From NCBI GenBank assembly GCA_965221195.1, contig OZ244864.1:620001-684000 (forward strand): DNA of 64,000 bases. The letters are read 5' to 3'. Under the pieces are notes generated by a model. The model did no database searches, was not told the DNA's origin, and was given only the letters and a program-made list of their open reading frames with translations. Each line of letters starts with the position of its first letter. The first letter of the stretch is position 1. Made by a program: the position numbers and the translations under genes. This DNA is from Poriferisodalis sp965221195 (GTDB lineage Bacteria; Actinomycetota; Acidimicrobiia; Acidimicrobiales; Poriferisodalaceae). This document shows, piece after piece, positions 8,351 through 16,637 of this stretch.

Positions 8351-9613
8351 ATGAGGCCGCCGTCGGTACACGACTTGGCGCTGAGTATCTCTGATGTCGG
8401 TCTCCCGCACCCTTTGCTGGTGATCGCCGCTCGCAGAGCCATTGCCGCTGGTGATCCCCCCTCGGCAGTCACCGAAGCGCATCGGCTGCGCAGGAGCCTG
8501 CTGGGGCCAGCAATCAACGCCACTGGCGTACTGCTGCACACCAACTTGGGCCGAGCGCCACTGAGGCCCCAATCGGGCGACGGCGGGCCGACGCGGTTCA
8601 GCAACTTGGAGTTCGACATCGCAACAGGCCGACGCGGCTCGCGCAACTCACACGCTTCGCTGCTGCTGGCGGCGTTGACCGGCGCACAAGCGGCGCTCGT
8701 CGTCAACAACTGCGCCGCTGCGGTGACGCTGGTGCTGGCGGCGCTGGCGCGTGACCGGGGTGTGGCTGTGTCGCGCGGTGAACTCGTGGAAATCGGTGGC
8801 GGCTTCCGGGTACCTGAGGTGATGGAACAATCGGGTGCCCGCCTAGTGGAGGTGGGCACCACCAATCGCACCCGAGCAGCCGATTACCGAACAGCGACGC
8901 AGCGGCACGATGTAGCGCTGTTGCTGAAGGTGCATCCCTCCAACTACCGCATCACCGGCTTTACCGAAGAGGCCACCGTGTCGGACTTGGCCAAGATCGG
9001 GCCGCCAGTCGTGTCCGACTTGGGATCAGGCCTGCTTGACGAGCGTTGTCCGTGGTTTGGGAAGCGACCCGATTGGCTAGCCGACGAGCCGGGGGTCCGT
9101 CAGACCTTGGAGGCGGGCGCAGCGCTCGTCACCTTCTCCGGCGACAAGCTCATGGGCGGACCCCAGGCCGGGATTATCTGCGGGAAGGCTGACTTGGTGG
9201 CCACTTGCGCAGCCCATCCGCTCATGCGGGCCTTCCGGGCAGGCTCACTGGTGCTCGAGGCGTTGCAGTCGGTGGCAATGGCGTATCTGCGGCGCGATGC
9301 CGATGCCATCGGGTTCTGGCGCATGGCCCGGGTGCCGGTTGAGGAGTTGGTTGAGCGCGCCGAAGCTCTTGGCGTAGGCCGGCCGACCCGGCTAACTGCG
9401 CTGGCCGGTGCCGGCTCGCTGGCTGGCCAAGACATCCCATCGGCCGGCATCGAACTAGACGGTGACCATGCCGAGGCGCTGCGTTTACACGACCCACCGG
9501 TCATCGCCCGTGTCAACGAGCAGACCACCGTGGTTGACCTGCGCGCAGTCGATCCTGCCGACGACACCGTCGTGGCGACTGCCGTCCGCAGCGCGCTTAA
9601 CAAGCCCTGCTGA
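8351..9613 (+). CDS. selA: L-seryl-tRNA(Sec) selenium transferase SelA
   Basis: A 420-residue PLP enzyme that converts Ser-tRNA(Sec) to Sec-tRNA(Sec) using selenophosphate. Evidence is the N-terminal helical domain followed by INATGVLLHTNLGRAPL, the cofactor region LVVNNCAAAVTLVL, SDLGSGLLDE and the PLP lysine K266 in FSGDKLMGGPQ. The C-terminal DGDHAEALRLHDPPVIAR is also typical. Full length. It is followed at about 106 bases by selB. No selC or selD is in this window. Confidence 0.96.
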   Translation: MRPPSVHDLALSISDVGLPHPLLVIAARRAIAAGDPPSAVTEAHRLRRSLLGPAINATGVLLHTNLGRAPLRPQSGDGGPTRFSNLEFDIATGRRGSRNSHASLLLAALTGAQAALVVNNCAAAVTLVLAALARDRGVAVSRGELVEIGGGFRVPEVMEQSGARLVEVGTTNRTRAADYRTATQRHDVALLLKVHPSNYRITGFTEEATVSDLAKIGPPVVSDLGSGLLDERCPWFGKRPDWLADEPGVRQTLEAGAALVTFSGDKLMGGPQAGIICGKADLVATCAAHPLMRAFRAGSLVLEALQSVAMAYLRRDADAIGFWRMARVPVEELVERAEALGVGRPTRLTALAGAGSLAGQDIPSAGIELDGDHAEALRLHDPPVIARVNEQTTVVDLRAVDPADDTVVATAVRSALNKPC

Positions 9614-9639
9614 ACGACTGCGTTAAGCCCACGGGCCTG

Positions 9640-9718
9640 CCGCAAGATCCAACCGCAAGATCCAGCCACAAGATCAAACACAGCACGCCACAAGGCAAGC
9701 TAAGAGGCAAGCTAAAAG
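9640..9718 (+). repeat. Tandem repeats in the selA-selB spacer
   Basis: Three 13-base units of the form CCGCAAGATCCAA start at 9640, 9653 and 9666. They are followed by two copies of a GGCAAGCTAA element just before the selB start. There is no tRNA-like fold in this spacer. Confidence 0.75.
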
Positions 9719-9719
9719 A

Positions 9720-11444
9720 ATGCACATCATCGGCACAGCAGGCCATGTGGATCACGGCAAATCCACGCTGGTGCGCACACTCACCGGCACCGACCCCGAC
9801 CGACTGCCCACAGAAAAAGAGCGCGGCCTCACCATCGACTTGGGGTTCGCGTTCTGCACCTTGCCGTCGGGGCGCAGCGTCAGCTTCGTGGACGTTCCCG
9901 GGCACATCCGATTTGTGAAGAACATGCTGGCCGGGGTCGGGGCGACAGATGCATCACTGTTCGTCGTAGCGGCAACGGAAGGTTGGAAGCCGCAGTCGGC
10001 CGAACACCTAGCGATCCTCGAAATGCTTGGCATTTCTCATGCTGTGGTCGTTCTCAGTCACGTCGGCTTGGTTGACGACGAACTCGCCGAACTGGCGAGG
10101 CTCGACATTGCAGACCATGTCGAGGGGACGTTCTTGTCCGACGCACCAGTGGTGAGCACCGATGCCATCGACGGAACCGGACTCGACGAGCTGCGCGCAG
10201 CACTCGACGACATGTGTGCAATGACTCCCACCGCAGCAGATCGGGGTCGGCCTCGACTGTGGATCGACAGGTCGTTCGCAGCCGCTGGCGCGGGTCGCAT
10301 CGTCACAGGCACGCTGGTCGGCGGCAGTATCTCAACGGGTGACGAGTTGGTGACCGCGCCGGGCGCCAAACAAGTGCGCGTGAGGGGAATCCAGACCCAA
10401 AACGCCGCTGTCGAACGCATCGGGCCGGGGCACCGGGTGGCGCTCAATCTCACCGGTGTGAGTGCAAACGAACTAGGTCGCGGCATCGCCTTGGTACGCC
10501 CCAACCAGTGGCACCACACCCGCGTTGTTGATGTCGAACTGACTGTGCTGGACGACGTGCGCAGCGACGTGACACGCCGCGGCGCCTATGCCTTCTATTT
10601 CGGATCTGGGGAATGGCCGGTACGGCTGAGGGTGCTGGGGCCCCAGCGCATCGGACCAGCGGAAACGGGACATGCCCGAGTGCATTTGCCGGTAACACTG
10701 CCGCTGGTACTCGGCGATCGTTTTGTGCTTAGAGATTTCGGCCGAAGCCAAACCATTGGTGGGGGCACCGTGCTGGATCCCGATCCCCAGCTGCGAGCCT
10801 CAATCGCCCAACCCGACGCACGCCCCGAACGCATCATCGCCGAGCGCGGTTGGACGAAAGCGGCACATCTCGAGCGACTTACCGGCCAGCGCGCCGAAGC
10901 CGTGCTGGGCGATTGGGTGGCAACACCAGAACTCGCCGAATCTCTAAAAAAAGACTTGGCAGAACAGATCGCCAACGCCGACCCGTTGGGATTAGACATC
11001 GCTGGGCTAGACGAGCTTGCGCGCCTAGCAGTCGAGACGCTGGACGGAATCGTGATTGATGCCGGCCGTGCCCGAAAGGCCGACGCTGCCGACGTTTTGG
11101 CTAACCATCGAGTGGTCGCTGAACTCGCAGCGGCGCCATTTTCGCCTCCTCAGCCTCGCGATGTCACCCAGCAAGAACTGCTGGCGCTGGCCCGCAGAGG
11201 AGACGTGATTCACACAGACGGCATCTGGTTTGCCGCCACAGCGGTCACCGCAGCGGCAGAGCAGATAGCGGCGCTGCTAGAGCGCCAGCCCGGCGGAGTT
11301 ACCGTGGCAGAGATCCGCGAGGTGCTACGCACGACACGCAAGTACGCGCTGCCGCTGGTGGGCTACTTGGACCGGACAGGAGTGACGAGGCGGCGAGGCG
11401 ATTTACGCATAGCGGGGCCGCGGCTGCCTGATGTGTCTGGTTGA
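9720..11444 (+). CDS. selB: Selenocysteine-specific elongation factor SelB
   Basis: A 574-residue GTPase that carries Sec-tRNA to UGA codons marked by SECIS elements. The G1 motif GHVDHGKST is at residues 8-16, followed by EKERGLTIDLGFA (switch I/G2), DVPGHIRF (G3) and a G4 region altered to LSHVGLVDD, where NKxD is typical. Later segments match EF-Tu-like domains II and III and the C-terminal winged helices, ending with RKYALPLVGYLDRTGVTRRRGDLR, the RNA-binding helix. Start ATG at 9720. The combination with selA indicates UGA-selenocysteine decoding. Confidence 0.95.
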   Translation: MHIIGTAGHVDHGKSTLVRTLTGTDPDRLPTEKERGLTIDLGFAFCTLPSGRSVSFVDVPGHIRFVKNMLAGVGATDASLFVVAATEGWKPQSAEHLAILEMLGISHAVVVLSHVGLVDDELAELARLDIADHVEGTFLSDAPVVSTDAIDGTGLDELRAALDDMCAMTPTAADRGRPRLWIDRSFAAAGAGRIVTGTLVGGSISTGDELVTAPGAKQVRVRGIQTQNAAVERIGPGHRVALNLTGVSANELGRGIALVRPNQWHHTRVVDVELTVLDDVRSDVTRRGAYAFYFGSGEWPVRLRVLGPQRIGPAETGHARVHLPVTLPLVLGDRFVLRDFGRSQTIGGGTVLDPDPQLRASIAQPDARPERIIAERGWTKAAHLERLTGQRAEAVLGDWVATPELAESLKKDLAEQIANADPLGLDIAGLDELARLAVETLDGIVIDAGRARKADAADVLANHRVVAELAAAPFSPPQPRDVTQQELLALARRGDVIHTDGIWFAATAVTAAAEQIAALLERQPGGVTVAEIREVLRTTRKYALPLVGYLDRTGVTRRRGDLRIAGPRLPDVSG

Positions 11445-11484
11445 TCGTCCTCTAGGTGATCGTCCTCTGGGTGACCGTCCTAGA
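11439..11484 (+). repeat. 15/16-base tandem repeat spanning the selB stop codon
   Basis: Units starting at 11439, 11455 and 11470 share GGTGATCGTCCTCT with minor changes. The first contains the TGA stop (11442-11444) of selB. Confidence 0.85.
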
Positions 11485-11503
11485 TGCCGGTCTGGGTTAT
11501 TGG

Positions 11504-11534
11504 TCTGGGAGCGTCGGAATCTTGCGCTCCCAGA
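11504..11534. terminator. Bidirectional terminator hairpin between selB and whiB
   Basis: A perfect 10-base-pair stem, TCTGGGAGCG at 11504-11513 and CGCTCCCAGA at 11525-11534, encloses an 11-base loop. It lies between the convergent selB and whiB genes. No T-tract follows on either strand. Confidence 0.65.
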
Positions 11535-11565
11535 GTCGGCCTGCCAACTGCCTGCCAACTGCCCG

Positions 11566-11832
11566 CTAACTGCCGTTGGCTCGCCGCAACAACAGGTTGC
11601 GGCGCTCAATCTCGTTGCGCCCGCCCCAAATGCCGTGGACTTCGCCGACATCGAGTGCGTGAGTCAGACAGTCGGTAACAACTGAGCACTGATTGCAGAT
11701 GGATTTCGCTAGGGCTTCGCGCTCAATCTTCTCATCACGCGGCTCGGTGCGTGGTGGCGGGAAGAAGAGCGACGACTGCGGCCCTCGGCAAGCTGCCTTG
11801 TCCTGCCATTCCTCGACCGGCAAAGCGCTCAT
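11566..11832 (-). CDS. whiB: WhiB-family [4Fe-4S] transcriptional regulator
   Basis: An 88-residue Wbl protein, a family diagnostic of Actinomycetota. The four cluster cysteines are C15, C46, C49 and C55, followed by the beta-turn GIWGG at 67-71 and a basic C-terminal tail. The ATG start has a strong AAGGGGG ribosome-binding site and a clear promoter upstream. It lies downstream of nfeD on the same strand but has its own promoter. The exact paralogue (WhiB1, 2 and so on) is not decided. Confidence 0.93.
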   Translation of the reverse strand: MSALPVEEWQDKAACRGPQSSLFFPPPRTEPRDEKIEREALAKSICNQCSVVTDCLTHALDVGEVHGIWGGRNEIERRNLLLRRANGS

Positions 11833-11853
11833 GTGTCCCCCTTGTTGCGGCGA

Positions 11854-11882
11854 ACACTAGCCGACGGCGAGTTACTTGACAA
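11854..11882 (-). promoter_or_regulatory. Sigma-70-type promoter of whiB
   Basis: Read on the minus strand, TTGTCA (11882-11877) and TAGTGT (11859-11854) are separated by exactly 17 bases, 22 bases ahead of the whiB ATG. This is the best-formed promoter I noticed in the window. Confidence 0.6.
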
Positions 11883-11900
11883 GCGCGAAACAAAACCTCA

Positions 11901-13334
11901 TTAGGTTTCGGAAATCGCCTCAACGTGTTGCTCATCGTCAACCTTGCGACGCAGTTCGCGATAGTCCACTGCAGCACCTTCAAGCGGCTCTACCTCAAGC
12001 ACAACCCCAGACAAGCCACCGACGCGCAGCGTTTCCCCTGCTTGTAGCGGTGTGAGGCGATTGACCCGGGCGCGCCACTGGGCACCATGCACCTCAACGG
12101 TGCCATCGGGATCAATATCGGTCAGCGCCGTGCCCGTAGCGCCAATCATCCACTCCCGACCGACAGTGGCGGTGCCATAGCGGGTGCGCACCAAGGCAGG
12201 CATGCCCGATAGCACGAACACTCCCACCCCAACTATGCCTACCAGCAACGGAATCCAGCTCATCGAATGCTCACCGAACAATCTCAGCGAGCCGACCAAC
12301 AACACCACGCCGCCGATGGCAGTCCAAAAGCGCGGAGCGCCAGCTTGGATGTCGATGGCGAAGGCCACGAAAGCACCAACGACCAGCACCAGAGCCCACA
12401 GGCGGATGTCAAGTGTCCCCAAGCCGAACGCAGACAACAAGCCGCAGACCGCCCCAACCGCCGCCGCAACGCCGACACCCCCGGTGTAGAAGTCCAAGAG
12501 CAGCAGCGATAGCGCCGCTAGCAACAGCAGATACGCAATGGCCGGGCTTGCGGCTGTGTGGAACAAACCGTCAATCAGCGGCAAGCTCACAAACGACACC
12601 ACCACGTCAGGCGCCGGCGCACGCCGCTCTACGCCGTCGTCGCCGGTGACCTCCTGCGCGATCTGGGGCAGGTAGCCGGCATCTGCAAAAGCGAAGATGA
12701 ATTCGCCGATCGTGGGTGCCGTGCTGTCGGTAAGTCCGGCGCCCATGGCAACATCTGCGTCGAAGTAGCGAACTTCTGGGCCCGAATGCAAGCCGTCGTC
12801 GTGGTGGTGATGGAACCGGTCCTCATCAGGACCGTGGGCGTGGATGAGACCCTGCACAGCCGTGAATTCGCCTATGCGGCCGCCCGGCGCGATCGCCGCG
12901 AAATCGGCGGTAGTAACGAGATGGGCAGCGCCTCCCAGCGCCTGAGCGCCGCTCGGGCCTACCCAAATCCCCACCGGCAAGTGGGCAAGTCGCACGTTGT
13001 CAAGCAGATTCACTAGCGACTCATCATCAAGAGTGGACCCGGCGCTGTCCATCTGCAGCACCAACCCAAGCGCGTGCTGCCCCTCGGCGATGGTGATCTG
13101 CCGTCGGATGTATGACGACATGATCGGGTCGATAAGTCCGTTGACTTCGAGCACCACGATCAAGCGGGTAGTGCCGTCGGGCGCAGGACCTGGAACATCG
13201 GTTTCACTGCCATGACCACCCGTTTCGTCGTGAGCAGACGCAGGAGCGGCAATGAGGCTCCCCAACGCCACAGCCAGAAGCATTGGGGCGCAAAGACGCG
13301 CAAACAATCGGCGGCGGGTCCGTCGTAGGTACAC
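11901..13334 (-). CDS. NfeD-family membrane protein with ClpP/SppA-like domain
   Basis: A 477-residue protein. The N-terminus has a basic region and a signal-like hydrophobic segment ending APASAHD. Residues about 50-240 are a ClpP/SppA-type fold (VLEVNGLIDPIMSSYIRR, LVLQMDSAG, IWVGPSGAQALGGAAHL). Several membrane spans follow (AYLLLLAALSLLLLDFYTGG, WALVLVVGAFVAFAI, WIPLLVGIVGVGVFVLSG), then a C-terminal NfeD OB-fold domain (GTALTDIDPDGTVEVHGAQWRAR). The nucleophilic serine expected in a SAG-type turn appears to be replaced by ALGGA, so protease activity is doubtful. GTG start with AAGGGAG upstream. Such proteins partner with SPFH proteins in membrane quality control. Confidence 0.85.
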   Translation of the reverse strand: MYLRRTRRRLFARLCAPMLLAVALGSLIAAPASAHDETGGHGSETDVPGPAPDGTTRLIVVLEVNGLIDPIMSSYIRRQITIAEGQHALGLVLQMDSAGSTLDDESLVNLLDNVRLAHLPVGIWVGPSGAQALGGAAHLVTTADFAAIAPGGRIGEFTAVQGLIHAHGPDEDRFHHHHDDGLHSGPEVRYFDADVAMGAGLTDSTAPTIGEFIFAFADAGYLPQIAQEVTGDDGVERRAPAPDVVVSFVSLPLIDGLFHTAASPAIAYLLLLAALSLLLLDFYTGGVGVAAAVGAVCGLLSAFGLGTLDIRLWALVLVVGAFVAFAIDIQAGAPRFWTAIGGVVLLVGSLRLFGEHSMSWIPLLVGIVGVGVFVLSGMPALVRTRYGTATVGREWMIGATGTALTDIDPDGTVEVHGAQWRARVNRLTPLQAGETLRVGGLSGVVLEVEPLEGAAVDYRELRRKVDDEQHVEAISET

Positions 13335-13399
13335 CTGAACTCCCTTGTGGGCTGGCTCGAACTCTAGGAGAGTCCTGTGTCGGCGCGGTTACCCTGCGG

Positions 13400-13804
13400 A
13401 TGGTGACAGAGATGCTCTTGGCCACCGACGCCGATTGGGTGATGGAGGAGGTGGCTGCTGCGTTGGGGGACAGCGATGTCAGTTTCCGGGTCGTGCGCTC
13501 TGGGCTCGATGTCAGAGCGGCGGTACAGGCCAGCACACCCGACTTGGTGATCTTGGACTTCCAGATCGGCAACATGGGCGGCATGGCCGCATGCTTGGAT
13601 CTGCGACTCGAGTCGGGTATGGGGCGCTTGCCGCGCGTGCCGGTACTCATGCTGGTTGACCGGGAAGCAGACGAATTCTTAGCCCGACGCTCGCAGGCAG
13701 ATGCTTGGCTGGTCAAGCCGCTGAACCCGCTGTTGCTGCGTCGTGCTGCAGCAGGCTTACTGCACCGCTCGGCCTCTGCGACCCGCAGTGGTGAACCGCA
13801 GTAG
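13400..13804 (+). CDS. Stand-alone response-regulator receiver domain protein
   Basis: A 134-residue single-domain protein. LVILDFQIGNMGG carries the probable phospho-aspartate and AWLVKPLNPLLLRR the conserved lysine; PVLMLVD supplies the central strand. There is no output domain. The ATG at 13400 (or the GTG at 13403) lies four to seven bases behind TACCCT at 13390-13395, suggesting leaderless transcription. It is divergent from nfeD and precedes tRNA-Pro. No histidine kinase lies in the window, so the partner is unknown. Confidence 0.8.
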   Translation: MVTEMLLATDADWVMEEVAAALGDSDVSFRVVRSGLDVRAAVQASTPDLVILDFQIGNMGGMAACLDLRLESGMGRLPRVPVLMLVDREADEFLARRSQADAWLVKPLNPLLLRRAAAGLLHRSASATRSGEPQ

Positions 13805-13863
13805 CGCACCTAGGCGCGCGACCGCTAGCTTCGGCCGTAGCGGTCAATCACCCGATCGCTGCA

Positions 13864-13937
<74 letters not shown>

Positions 13938-13978
13938 CTAGAGCCGGTCGGCTAAATCCGATGCGTAACGAGACTTCG

Positions 13979-14085
13979 CACACCTCGGCACTGAGCTTCA
14001 CGCCGCCGAGCAAACTTCGGCACTGAGCTTCACGCCGCCGAGCACACCTCGGCACTGAGCTTTATGTCGCCAAGCAAACCTCGGC
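13979..14085 (-). repeat. 32-base tandem repeat reaching into the asd 3' end
   Basis: Full units lie at 13979-14010, 14011-14042 and 14043-14074, with a partial unit inside the asd coding end from 14075. The unit nearest the gene includes the asd TAA stop codon. Identity between units is high (two to six differences). Confidence 0.9.
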
Positions 14086-15078
14086 GATTTGAACAGCATT
14101 AAGTGCAGCGCCTTTGCGGAGGTTGTCTCCCACCACGAACAGCGCCAAGCCGTTCGACACGGTGGGATCGCGGCGGATGCGGCCAACGTAGGACGGATCG
14201 CGGCCCGCGGCCTGCAACGGTGTCGGCACATCGGCCAAGACGACACCCGGCGCGTCGGCCAGCACCTCAGTGGCCCGCTCAGGAGAGATCGGACGCTCAA
14301 AACGCAGATTCAGCGCCAGCGAATGTCCGGTGAACACCGGGACCCGCACGCAAGTACCCGATACCTCCAAATCTGCAATGCCCAAAATTTTGCGGCTCTC
14401 GTTGCGGAGCTTCTGCTCTTCGTCGGTCTCGCCGCTGCCGTCGTCAACAAAGCTGCCCGCTTGGGCCAGCACGTTGTGCGCGATCGGACCCGGGAACTTG
14501 TCCGGCACCGGAGGGTGAACGGCAGCACCGTCATAGGTCAGCGCACCGGCGGGGCTCGTGGCTTCCAACGCCCGCTCCAGTTCGGAAACACCAGCTAAGC
14601 CGGCACCTGAAACTGCCTGATAGGTAGCTGCCACCATCGACATCAAACCCGCCTCGGCATGCAACGGCGCTAGTACCGGCATCGCTGCCATCGTCGTGCA
14701 GTTGGGGTTAGCGATGATCCCTTTCGGCGCGTTGAACACCTCTTTGGCGTTCACTTCCGGCACCACCAGCGGGACATCGGGATCCATACGCCAAGCCGAA
14801 GAGTTGTCGATAACTGTCAGACCTTGGGAGGCGACACGTTCGGAGAGCGCCAACGACGTGGTCTTGCCCGCGGAGAACAGCGCAATGTCCAAGCCGCTGT
14901 AGTCAGCCTCAGCGGCATCTTCAACCGCGACCTCATGGCCGTTCCACTCGAGCTTGCTGCCAGCCGAACGAGCCGACGCGAACAAGCGCAGCTCGTCAAT
15001 GGGGAAATTTCGCTCAGCCAGAATGGCCCGCATCACACCACCGACCTGGCCGGTGGCGCCAACGATTCCTACACGCAT
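14062..15078 (-). CDS. asd: Aspartate-semialdehyde dehydrogenase
   Basis: A 338-residue enzyme reducing aspartyl-4-phosphate to the semialdehyde for lysine, threonine and methionine synthesis. GIVGATGQVGG at the N-terminus is the NADP-binding turn, NPNCTTM carries the catalytic cysteine, and GHSLALNLRFERP the substrate-binding region. The start is the ATG at 15078: TAGCCT lies seven bases upstream, indicating a leaderless start, and the longer frame to 15150 reads through the lysC-end repeat. Downstream of lysC on the same strand. Confidence 0.95.
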   Translation of the reverse strand: MRVGIVGATGQVGGVMRAILAERNFPIDELRLFASARSAGSKLEWNGHEVAVEDAAEADYSGLDIALFSAGKTTSLALSERVASQGLTVIDNSSAWRMDPDVPLVVPEVNAKEVFNAPKGIIANPNCTTMAAMPVLAPLHAEAGLMSMVAATYQAVSGAGLAGVSELERALEATSPAGALTYDGAAVHPPVPDKFPGPIAHNVLAQAGSFVDDGSGETDEEQKLRNESRKILGIADLEVSGTCVRVPVFTGHSLALNLRFERPISPERATEVLADAPGVVLADVPTPLQAAGRDPSYVGRIRRDPTVSNGLALFVVGDNLRKGAALNAVQIAEVCLAT

Positions 15079-15124
15079 AGAACCGAGGCTACCGAGCAGC
15101 CCTAGATCATCTAGTTCTTCAGTC

Positions 15125-15180
15125 CAACTGAGTCTTAGGCGCCTGGCCAATCCAGCTGAGTCTTAGGCGCCTGGTCAATC
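15125..15180 (-). repeat. 28-base tandem duplication spanning the lysC stop codon
   Basis: Two units, 15125-15152 and 15153-15180, differ at only a few bases. The second contains the TGA stop codon of lysC, which reads TGG in the first unit. Confidence 0.88.
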
Positions 15181-16413
15181 CAGGCCGAAGGCACTGTGGA
15201 GAGCGACTGTGGCACCGTCTGCGTCTGGTTCCGCGACGACGCAGGAGATGCGGATCGGCGATGTGGAGATCATCTCAATGTTGATGTGATGAGCAGCCAA
15301 CGTCTCAAACACAGTGGCTGCCACTCCAGGGTTGGTAGCCATACCGGAACCGATCACAGACACACGGGCGATGTCAGTGTCGGTGTCAACTGAGGCAAAA
15401 CCCACAGTGCGGGTCATCTCTTCGCAAATGCTCCGCACTTGGCCCGCACTGTCTGCGGGAATGGTGAACGAAATGTCAGTGCGGCGATCGGCGGCGACGT
15501 TCTGCACGATCATGTCCACCACAACCGACGCGTCGGCCAGTGTGCGGAACACCCTCGCAGCGATGCCGGGTTCGTCGCGGACACCGACCAGCGTCACTTT
15601 GGCTTGCGATGTGTCCGGCACGATGCCAGTCACGATCGGCTTTTCCATTTGGTTTGCATCCATGACTGACTCCGTATCGGGGGACCAATCCACAACCCAC
15701 GTTCCCGGCTCCCAAGTGAATGCCGAGCGCACATGCAGCCGAACACCGTAGGTGCGGGCAACTTCAACCGAACGAGCGGCCGGTTTAGGACAGCCCATTG
15801 CGGTCATCTCAAGCAAATCGTCGAAGCTGATGCGACCAATTTTGCGAGCCGTGGGGCACACCCGTGGGTCGGTCGTGAACACCCCAGAGACATCGGTGTA
15901 AAGCTCACATGCATCAGCGCCGAGACCGTGCGCTAGCGCCACTGCTGTCGTGTCGGAACCGCCACGACCCAAAAACGTCACATCGTCGGCGGTCGATACG
16001 CCCTGCGCGCCCGCCACCACAGCCACACGACCAGCTTGGACCGACTCCTTCACCCGAGTCGGTGTTACCGACAAGATCTTGGCATTTTGGTGATTCGTGT
16101 CTGTCAAGAAGCCGGCTTGGCTGCCGGTGAAGGAATCCGCCGGGACGCCGACTTCCCCGAGCGCCATGCACATCAGGGCGATCGCCTTGCGCTCACCTGC
16201 AGTGATGAGCATGTCCATCTCTCGTCCAGACGGCGAGTCCGTGATCTGGCCCGCCAACCCGATCAGTTCGTCGGTCTCTGAGCCCATCGCGCTGACGACC
16301 AGCACGATCTCATCGCCACGGCTGCGGCAATGCTTGACGTGATCGGCCACCTCGCGCATGCGCGCAGCGCTGGCGATCGACGTTCCGCCGAACTTCTGCA
16401 CAACCAAGGGCAC
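15175..16413 (-). CDS. lysC: Aspartate kinase with two ACT domains
   Basis: A 412-residue aspartokinase, the first step of the aspartate pathway. The N-terminal kinase motif VQKFGGTSI, GRGGSDTTAVALAHGLGAD and a C-terminal ACT pair (VTLVGVRDEPGIAARVF and VSVIGSGMATNPGVAATVF) are clear; the ACT domains allow feedback inhibition by lysine and/or threonine. The GTG start at 16413 lies eight bases behind TACCAT (16427-16422), the leaderless arrangement. Forms a probable unit with asd. Confidence 0.95.
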   Translation of the reverse strand: MPLVVQKFGGTSIASAARMREVADHVKHCRSRGDEIVLVVSAMGSETDELIGLAGQITDSPSGREMDMLITAGERKAIALMCMALGEVGVPADSFTGSQAGFLTDTNHQNAKILSVTPTRVKESVQAGRVAVVAGAQGVSTADDVTFLGRGGSDTTAVALAHGLGADACELYTDVSGVFTTDPRVCPTARKIGRISFDDLLEMTAMGCPKPAARSVEVARTYGVRLHVRSAFTWEPGTWVVDWSPDTESVMDANQMEKPIVTGIVPDTSQAKVTLVGVRDEPGIAARVFRTLADASVVVDMIVQNVAADRRTDISFTIPADSAGQVRSICEEMTRTVGFASVDTDTDIARVSVIGSGMATNPGVAATVFETLAAHHINIEMISTSPIRISCVVAEPDADGATVALHSAFGLD

Positions 16414-16427
16414 GTCGGGCGATGGTA
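16414..16427 (-). promoter_or_regulatory. Candidate -10 box for leaderless lysC transcript
   Basis: TACCAT on the minus strand at 16427-16422 precedes the lysC GTG by eight bases. The same TAnnnT spacing is found before asd, mrp, menC and others here. Confidence 0.45.
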
Positions 16428-16637
16428 CCGGTGAGTTCCGGCGCCCCCAGCGAGATTGCTGGCCACAACATCACGGCTGGGTCACGGCTGGATCTCGTCT
16501 GGGGTCTCGTCGGGTCGCTGGGATGGTCGCTATAGATCACAAACCAACTAGCAGACTTCGGTAGCTCCAATTACCCTTCGACTCACACTTGAATCCCCTT
16601 TGACTGAATCCCCCTTAGCAACACGGGAGCGCCGCTC

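Noticed and set aside
9614..9719. selC (tRNA-Sec) between selA and selB
   Set aside because: No acceptor/T-arm pairing and no TTC-loop motif; the spacer is made of short repeats.
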